Positions 5,827-10,087 of a stretch of 10,087 nucleotides of DNA are shown here, one piece after another. The notes below the pieces were generated by a model. It did no database searches. It saw only the letters and a list, made by a program, of their open reading frames with translations, and was not told the DNA's origin. The DNA is from Candidatus Omnitrophota bacterium. Lineage in GTDB: Bacteria; Omnitrophota; Gorgyraeia; B26-G9. Where the stretch lies: assembly GCA_003645745.1 (NCBI GenBank), contig QNCH01000042.1, positions 1 through 10,087 of the forward strand. Reading direction: 5' to 3'. The first letter of the stretch is position 1; every line of letters starts with the position of its first letter. A program made the translations under genes and the position numbers.

Positions 5827-6453
5827 ATGGCAAGATATACTGGAGCATCATGTAGAATTTGTCGCAGAGAAGGGGCAAAATTATTTTTAAAAGGACAACG
5901 TTGCGTAAGCAGTAAATGTGCTTTCACGCGGCGCAGTTATGCTCCCGGCAGCCATCGTAATATGCGGATCAAGTTGTCAAATTATGGGTTGCAGCTCAGG
6001 GAAAAACAAAAAGTAAAAAGGATCTATGGTGTATTAGAGCGCCAATTCAGGCGGTATTTTCATAAAGCGGATAAAGTAAAAGGTATTACTGGTGAAGTAT
6101 TATTGCAACTATTAGAAAGAAGGCTGGATAATATTATTTTACGCGCAGGTTTTGCTGTTTCTTTGCATCAGGCGCGGCAATTTGTGAGTTATGGACATGT
6201 AACTGTAAATGGAGGTAAGGTTGATATCCCTTCTTTTTCTGTAAATAAGGCGGATAAAATACAAATAAAAGGCAAAGAAAAATTTATTAAATTAATTAAA
6301 GAAAATTTAGAAAATACAAAAGATATTGCTGTACAGGGATGGATTAGTGTTGATAACGCTAAATTTAGCATAGAAATATTAGATTTACCTTCTCGTACGC
6401 ATGTGCCATTCGCAGTGCAGGAGCAGTTAATTGTAGAATTATATTCTAAATAA
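5827..6453 (+). CDS. rpsD: 30S ribosomal protein S4, zinc-binding form
   Basis: S4 nucleates assembly of the 30S body by binding 16S rRNA, and in several bacteria it represses its own mRNA. The 208-residue product has the N-terminal zinc knuckle C9, C12, C26 and C31, so it is the cysteine-containing type. This is followed by RIKLSNYGLQLREKQKVKRIYG (47-68), where the last part lines the mRNA entry. The S4 RNA-binding domain RRLDNIILRAGFAVSLHQAR (98-117) continues to VNGGKVDIPSFSV (127-139). The ATG follows GGAGG (5818-5822) by 4 nt. It is the only gene here with long non-coding gaps on both sides, suggesting a separate transcript or post-transcriptional control. Confidence 0.97.
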   Translation: MARYTGASCRICRREGAKLFLKGQRCVSSKCAFTRRSYAPGSHRNMRIKLSNYGLQLREKQKVKRIYGVLERQFRRYFHKADKVKGITGEVLLQLLERRLDNIILRAGFAVSLHQARQFVSYGHVTVNGGKVDIPSFSVNKADKIQIKGKEKFIKLIKENLENTKDIAVQGWISVDNAKFSIEILDLPSRTHVPFAVQEQLIVELYSK

Positions 6454-6471
6454 ATTTATATACTTAAACGC

Positions 6472-6628
6472 AATTGGTTTGTAAAATTTAGGCGTTTCTT
6501 TATGCCCTAGATTGGAACGTTCTGACCTAAGTCAAACCGCAGGCGCAGCTTGCTACGCCTAAAGATTTGCGAATGAAAAACGAATCAATATGCAGTGCAG
6601 GCAAATGTCATAAAATTACAAACCAATT
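6472..6628. repeat. 157-bp element with 13-bp perfect terminal inverted repeats
   Basis: AATTGGTTTGTAA (6472-6484) is the exact inverted complement of TTACAAACCAATT (6616-6628). Inside, TTTAGGCGT (6487-6495) is the inverted complement of ACGCCTAAA (6555-6563), and AGGCG (6541-6545) can instead pair with CGCCT (6556-6560). No target duplication is seen at the ends. It could be a miniature inverted-repeat element (MITE-like) or a large structured RNA in the mRNA. It codes for no protein. Confidence 0.55.
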
Positions 6629-6661
6629 AGGTTTGAGGATAACGTTGGCTGGTGACCTCTT

Positions 6662-6691
6662 TTAACTTATTTAGTTACAAATGGTTATAAA
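6662..6691 (+). promoter_or_regulatory. Weak candidate promoter for rpoA
   Basis: TTAACT (6662-6667, 4 of 6 to TTGACA) and TATAAA (6686-6691, 5 of 6 to TATAAT) are separated by 18 nt. Such matches are expected by chance in AT-rich DNA. Position upstream of rpoA is the only other support. Confidence 0.22.
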
Positions 6692-6704
6692 AAAGATTAT
6701 TGTC

Positions 6705-6729
6705 ATTCCCGCAATTTTTTAGCGGGAAT
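6705..6729 (+). repeat. ATTCCCGC/GCGGGAAT hairpin in the rpoA leader
   Basis: ATTCCCGC (6705-6712) and GCGGGAAT (6722-6729) form a perfect 8-bp stem with a 9-nt loop containing six T. The ATTCCC...GGGAAT form resembles the dispersed dRS3-type repeats described in Neisseria and similar repeats in other bacteria. It ends 10 nt before the rpoA SD, so it probably lies in the 5' untranslated region. Confidence 0.6.
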
Positions 6730-6739
6730 CTAATTTAAT

Positions 6740-6744
6740 GGAGG
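6740..6744 (+). promoter_or_regulatory. Shine-Dalgarno site deciding the rpoA start
   Basis: GGAGG lies 5 nt before ATG 6750. The in-frame ATG at 6738 overlaps this SD and has none of its own, so the start at 6750 is preferred. Confidence 0.8.
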
Positions 6745-6749
6745 CATAT

Positions 6750-7748
6750 ATGGGAGCGCATTGGAAAGATTTTCAAGTACCGAGAAATATTATTTGTGAA
6801 GAGGAAACGTTAACAAATACTTATGGAAAGTTTATCGCTGAGCCTTTTGAACGTGGTTATGGCAATACTATAGGGAATTCATTAAGAAGAGTTTTACTTT
6901 CTTCCCTTGAGGGTGCTGCGGTTACTGCAGTAAAGATAGATGGTGTTTCGCATGAATTTGATACTATAAACGGTGTAGTTGAGGATGTTGCTCAGATTGT
7001 TTTAAATTTGAAAAAATTGGTTTTTAAAATGCATGGAAGTACTCCAAAGATTATTTATTTAAAAGCAGAAAAAAAGGATGAGATTACTGCTGCGGATCTT
7101 ATTGTTGACGAGACTGTGGAAGTGGTGAATCCAGATTTACATATTGCAACCCTGGCTAAAGATGGAAAATTAAATATGGAGCTTACAATAAATAAAGGGC
7201 GTGGTTATGTACCTGCGGAAAAATTTAAAAATGACAATAAAATAATTGGCGAGATTAGTTTAGATGCTTTGTTTTCACCAGTAAGAAAAGTCAATTTTTT
7301 TGTGGAAAACGCGCGGGTTGGACATATTACTGATTATGATCGTTTGATTATAGAGATATGGGCAAATGGCAGTATGGCTTTAAAAGACATATTATTGCAT
7401 GCAGCTAATATTTTACAGAGACATTTAGATGTGTTTATGAAATTTGGCCATATTGAGGAGGAAGTAGAAGAAATAGAAGAAAAGGTAGCTGTCGATACAG
7501 TATTATTAGAAAAATTAAAAATTCCTGTTTCAGAACTTGATTTGTCAGTAAGGAGTGCTAATTGCCTGAAAGAAGCGAGAATGCAGACAGTAGGTGAATT
7601 AGTATGTAGAACAGAATTGGAGATGTTAAAATACCGTAATTTTGGTAAAAAATCTTTAACAGAAATAAATGGTATTTTGCAAACTATAGGTTTATCATTT
7701 GGAATGAAAATTGATCGAAATGTCTTAAATAATAAAAAAGAGGAATAA
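6750..7748 (+). CDS. rpoA: DNA-directed RNA polymerase subunit alpha
   Basis: Alpha dimerises to start assembly of RNA polymerase and its C-terminal domain contacts UP-element DNA and activators. From the preferred start the protein has 332 residues, the usual length. The N-terminal domain shows CEEETLTNTYGKFIAEPFERG (16-36), GNTIGNSLRRVLLSSLEGAAV (38-58), NKGRGYVPAEK (148-158) and RVGHITDYDRLIIEIW (189-204). An acidic linker (about 235-245, EEEVEEIEE) leads to the C-terminal domain: LDLSVRSANCLKEARMQTVGE (263-283), then KYRNFGKKSLTEI. R268 and N271 correspond to DNA-contacting R265 and N268 of E. coli, and GKKS (299-302) is intact. The 4-residue longer version from 6738 would overlap the SD. 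rplQ follows after 5 nt. Confidence 0.97.
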   Translation: MGAHWKDFQVPRNIICEEETLTNTYGKFIAEPFERGYGNTIGNSLRRVLLSSLEGAAVTAVKIDGVSHEFDTINGVVEDVAQIVLNLKKLVFKMHGSTPKIIYLKAEKKDEITAADLIVDETVEVVNPDLHIATLAKDGKLNMELTINKGRGYVPAEKFKNDNKIIGEISLDALFSPVRKVNFFVENARVGHITDYDRLIIEIWANGSMALKDILLHAANILQRHLDVFMKFGHIEEEVEEIEEKVAVDTVLLEKLKIPVSELDLSVRSANCLKEARMQTVGELVCRTELEMLKYRNFGKKSLTEINGILQTIGLSFGMKIDRNVLNNKKEE

Positions 7749-7753
7749 TTGCA

Positions 7754-8320
7754 ATGCGGCATAGGAAAAATAGTAAACGGTTAAGCAGGCAAAGCGCTCA
7801 TCGCAAAGCAGTGTTAAGGAATCAGGTTAAAAGTTTGCTGGTAAAAGAAAGAATAAGTACAACTTTGCTTTTAGCAAAGCAATCCAGGCTTTTAGCTGAA
7901 AAATTGATCACTTTAGGCAAGGATAATACTTTATCTGCACGGCGTATGGCTTATAGTATTTTAGGCAGTAGGGATTTGGTAAAATTGCTTTTTTCTGAGT
8001 TGTCTCCAAGATTTCAGGGTAGAAATGGAGGTTACACCAGAGTTGTCCGTTTAGGCACAAGGCGTGGTGATAATGCAAAATTAGCAATTTTAGAATTTAC
8101 TGAATTAGATAAGGAAAAAGTAAACAAAAAAATAGAATCTGATGAGTCTTTATCTAAAAAAAAGATAGGGCAAAAGGACACCGGGCAGAATTTAGCTGTG
8201 CCTAAAGCAGATAAAGCTAAAGCAGAAATTGAAGAAGTTGATCACAAAAAGGATAAAAAAGCGCATAAAGGATTTTTACGTGGTTTAAGAAATTTTTTAA
8301 AGCAAGATAAAGCGGAATAG
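7754..8320 (+). CDS. rplQ: 50S ribosomal protein L17 with long basic C-terminal extension
   Basis: L17 lies near the peptide exit region of the large subunit. The core, residues 1 to about 117, is typical: MRHRKNSKRLSRQSAHRKA, VKERISTTLLLAKQSR (30-45), ELSPRFQGRNGGYTRVVRLG (82-101) and RRGDNAKLAILE (103-114). The protein is 188 residues long, about 60-70 more than E. coli L17. The excess (about 118-188) is rich in Lys, Asp and Glu and looks disordered, but ends in a short basic, amphipathic-looking segment, GFLRGLRNFLKQDKAE (173-188). AGAGG at 7739-7743 is the likely SD. The next gene starts 5 nt after the stop, with no terminator. Confidence 0.96.
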   Translation: MRHRKNSKRLSRQSAHRKAVLRNQVKSLLVKERISTTLLLAKQSRLLAEKLITLGKDNTLSARRMAYSILGSRDLVKLLFSELSPRFQGRNGGYTRVVRLGTRRGDNAKLAILEFTELDKEKVNKKIESDESLSKKKIGQKDTGQNLAVPKADKAKAEIEEVDHKKDKKAHKGFLRGLRNFLKQDKAE

Positions 8321-8325
8321 GACAA

Positions 8326-9489
8326 ATGAACATTGCGGCACGTGCAAGAAGTTTAACAGCTTCTCCTACATTAGCTGTTACTTCCAGAGCAAAACAATTA
8401 AAGCTTAGCGGCAATGATGTGGTCAGCTTTGGTGCTGGTGAATCTTATTTTGCTACTCCTGAACATATAAAAGCTGCCGCGATTAAAGCCATTAAAGAAG
8501 GTTTTACCAAATACACGCCATCTTCCGGATTATTGCAATTAAAACAAGCTATTTGTAAAAAACTTAAACAGGATAATCATTTAGATTATAACCTTGAGCA
8601 GATTATAGTTTGTTCAGGGGCAAAGCATGCGTTATATAATATATTTCAGATTATTTGTGACCCGTTAGATGAAATTATTATTCCCGCGCCATATTGGGTA
8701 TCTTATCCACAGATGGTAAAAGTGGCTATGGGTACCCCGGTTATTTTAAAAACAGAAGAAAAAAATGGTTTTAAAATAACCCCGCAAGATTTAGAACAAA
8801 CTATTACTAAAAAAACAAAGGCATTAATTCTTAATTCCCCATCAAATCCTACAGGCGCTGTTTATACCTTAGGAGAGGTTAAGGCTATTGCTGAAATCGC
8901 GTTGAAAAATAATTTAATAATTATTAGCGATGAGATTTATGAAAAATTGATTTATTGCAAAGAAAAGCATATTTCTATTCCTTCTGTAAATGAAAGGTTA
9001 TATTCATCTACGTTTATTGTAAATGGAGTTTCTAAAGCCTATGCAATGACTGGTTGGCGTATAGGTTATTTAGCCGGCCCTGTGGAAGCAGTAGCAAAAA
9101 TATCAAGTTTACAAGACCATTCTACTTCGTGTGCGAATGCCATTGCTCAAATGGCAGCATTAGAAGCATTAACAACGAAAGATAAGTTTATTGATACTAT
9201 GCGCAGGGAATTTATGAAACGCTGTGATTATATGGTTAAGCGTATTCAGAATATTCCTAAACTTAGTTTGAGAAAGCCTGATGGCGCTTTTTATGCTTTT
9301 TGCAATATTTCAGGTACAGGGTTGGATTCTGTATCATTCGCGCAAAGGCTTTTGGAAGAAGCTTATGTCGCGGTGGTGCCTGGTATTGCTTTTGGTAATG
9401 ACCAGTATGTTCGGCTTAGTTTTGCGGTAAGCATTGAAGAAATAAAAAAAGGTTTAGACAGAATTGAAAATTGGGTGAATAAATTATAA
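8326..9489 (+). CDS. aspC: Class I PLP-dependent aminotransferase, probably aspartate type (Ib)
   Basis: Fold-type I aminotransferase of 387 residues, cytosolic, most likely moving an amino group between aspartate and 2-oxoglutarate. The PLP lysine is K237 in VSKAYAMTGWRIGY. Other cofactor or substrate residues are W124 in PYWVSYP, N174 in NSPSNPTGAV, D202 and Y205 in ISDEIYEKL, R245, and R363 in YVRLSF for the alpha-carboxylate. The GAKHALYN block (99-106) and the long unbroken match fit subgroup Ib, which includes Thermus AspAT and bifunctional aspartate/prephenate aminotransferases, so prephenate use is possible. Substrate cannot be settled by eye. The start lies 5 nt after rplQ with a weak AGGA. 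Its attachment to the alpha operon is uncommon to my knowledge. Confidence 0.9.
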   Translation: MNIAARARSLTASPTLAVTSRAKQLKLSGNDVVSFGAGESYFATPEHIKAAAIKAIKEGFTKYTPSSGLLQLKQAICKKLKQDNHLDYNLEQIIVCSGAKHALYNIFQIICDPLDEIIIPAPYWVSYPQMVKVAMGTPVILKTEEKNGFKITPQDLEQTITKKTKALILNSPSNPTGAVYTLGEVKAIAEIALKNNLIIISDEIYEKLIYCKEKHISIPSVNERLYSSTFIVNGVSKAYAMTGWRIGYLAGPVEAVAKISSLQDHSTSCANAIAQMAALEALTTKDKFIDTMRREFMKRCDYMVKRIQNIPKLSLRKPDGAFYAFCNISGTGLDSVSFAQRLLEEAYVAVVPGIAFGNDQYVRLSFAVSIEEIKKGLDRIENWVNKL

Positions 9490-9508
9490 TTATTTTTGCT
9501 TGACCACT

Positions 9509-9514
9509 AAGGAG
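9509..9514 (+). promoter_or_regulatory. Shine-Dalgarno site of the isocitrate dehydrogenase gene
   Basis: AAGGAG lies 5 nt before TTG 9520. No ATG or GTG in the right frame is near, and the family sequence starts immediately after the TTG, which fixes the start. Confidence 0.75.
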
Positions 9515-9519
9515 AAACA

Positions 9520-10087
9520 TTGGCAAAACATACAATTACCTTTATCCCCGGTGATGGCATTGGCCCGGAGGTTGCGGACGCGGCGAAACGATGTATTTTA
9601 GCGACAGGCATAGACATTACTTTTGAACAGGTTGATGCAGGACTGGATGCTTTAGAAAAACATGGCAGTTTATTGCCTGATTTTGTCTTGGAATCAATTA
9701 AGAAAAACAAAGTAGCGATTAAAGGCCCGATTACTACTCCTGTTGGCAGCGGGTTTCGCTCAATTAATGTTGCTTTGCGTAAAGAGCTTGACATTTATGC
9801 GTGTATCAGGCCATGTAAATCTTATGCAGGGGTAAGGTCACGTTATCAGAATATTGATTTAGTCATTGTCAGGGAAAATACAGAAGATTTATATGCGGGA
9901 ATTGAATTTGAAGTCGGCAGTTCTCAGGCCGAAGAATTAATTACAAAAATCAGCATTCTTTCAGGTGATAAAATACGCTCTGATTCAGGAATTAGTATTA
10001 AGCCTATTTCAATAACCGGCACAAAGCGTATTGTTACTGCTGCTTTTGAATATGCTATTGGGCATAAGCGCAAAAAAGTAACTGCAG
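9520..10087 (+). CDS. icd: NAD-type isocitrate dehydrogenase, N-terminal part (partial)
   Basis: The frame is open from TTG 9520 to the window end, giving 189 residues of a protein usually about 330-480 long. It belongs to the isocitrate/isopropylmalate dehydrogenase family: HTITFIPGDGIGPEV (4-18), KGPITTPVGSGFRSINVALR (68-87), DIYACIRPCK (91-100) and VRENTEDLYAGIEF (117-130). S81 matches the substrate-binding serine that AceK phosphorylates in E. coli. The SxNxxLR pattern with IRPCK favours isocitrate over 3-isopropylmalate. Lack of the longer E. coli N-terminus suggests the NAD-linked or archaeal-like subgroup. The cofactor-deciding segment lies beyond the window, so cofactor is inferred. 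It would convert isocitrate to 2-oxoglutarate, the amino acceptor for the upstream aminotransferase. It starts 30 nt after that gene. Confidence 0.9.
   Translation, partial: MAKHTITFIPGDGIGPEVADAAKRCILATGIDITFEQVDAGLDALEKHGSLLPDFVLESIKKNKVAIKGPITTPVGSGFRSINVALRKELDIYACIRPCKSYAGVRSRYQNIDLVIVRENTEDLYAGIEFEVGSSQAEELITKISILSGDKIRSDSGISIKPISITGTKRIVTAAFEYAIGHKRKKVTA

Larger units (their letters stand above)
6454..6749 (+). other. 296-nt repeat-rich gap between rpsD and rpoA
   Basis: The gap contains no supportable gene. It holds a 157-bp inverted-repeat element (6472-6628) with a nested 9-bp inverted repeat and smaller hairpins, a weak promoter candidate (6662-6691), a perfect 8-bp hairpin (6705-6729) and the rpoA SD (6740-6744). 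A GAGG...CCTC pair followed by TTTT near 6636-6663 is too weak a stem to call a terminator. Confidence 0.7.

Noticed and set aside
6636..6663. GAGG...CCTC followed by TTTT as a terminator before rpoA
   Set aside because: The stem has only four pairs with a loop that forms no good inner stem.
6738..6749. rpoA start at ATG 6738
   Set aside because: The ATG overlaps the GGAGG at 6740-6744, which would then be within the coding region, and no other SD precedes it. ATG 6750 has ideal spacing and fits family length.
5486..6749. CRISPR array, tRNA or other RNA gene in the gaps around rpsD
   Set aside because: There are no regularly spaced direct repeats, no cloverleaf with a CCA-type end and no recognisable ncRNA. 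The repeats are inverted pairs of differing sequence.

Overview
The window is the distal part of a bacterial ribosomal-protein super-operon (spc plus alpha), all on the + strand. It begins in the last codons of rplF and ends inside an isocitrate dehydrogenase gene. The DNA is AT-rich, genes are packed tightly, GTG and TTG starts are common, and purine-rich Shine-Dalgarno (SD) sequences precede most genes. Protein families and order are plainly bacterial. S4, L36 and adenylate kinase all keep their zinc-binding residues. The lineage cannot be fixed from this window. A low-GC, uncultured-type phylum such as Omnitrophota is my weak guess, from general look only.

Region 1 (1-2860): end of rplF, then rplR, rpsE, rplO and secY. 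rpmD (L30), usually between rpsE and rplO, is absent; rpsE runs straight into rplO with a 17-nt overlap, and rplO overlaps secY by 17 nt as well. Region 2 (2861-5485): adk, map, infA, rpmJ, rpsM and rpsK, mostly a few bases apart. Region 3 (5486-6749): rpsD stands alone between two non-coding gaps of 341 and 296 nt (counting to the preferred rpoA start). Both gaps are rich in palindromes and inverted repeats, unlike the rest of the window. Region 4 (6750-10087): rpoA and rplQ, followed without an evident terminator by a class I aminotransferase gene (5 nt gap) and a TTG-started NAD-type isocitrate dehydrogenase gene (30 nt gap) that runs off the end.

The genes make ribosome parts (L6, L18, S5, L15, L36, S13, S11, S4, L17), the secretion channel SecY, initiation factor IF-1, nascent-chain methionine removal (Map), adenylate balance (Adk) and the RNA polymerase alpha subunit. 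The two metabolic genes at the end link 2-oxoglutarate/glutamate formation with amino-group transfer. They would be co-expressed with the translation and transcription machinery if read-through from rplQ occurs.

I see no previously undescribed protein system. The most interesting material is non-coding: two palindromes of one family with compensatory stem changes, a 157-bp element with 13-bp inverted ends, and a hairpin set directly before the rpoA ribosome binding site whose 3' part resembles the rpsD leader.
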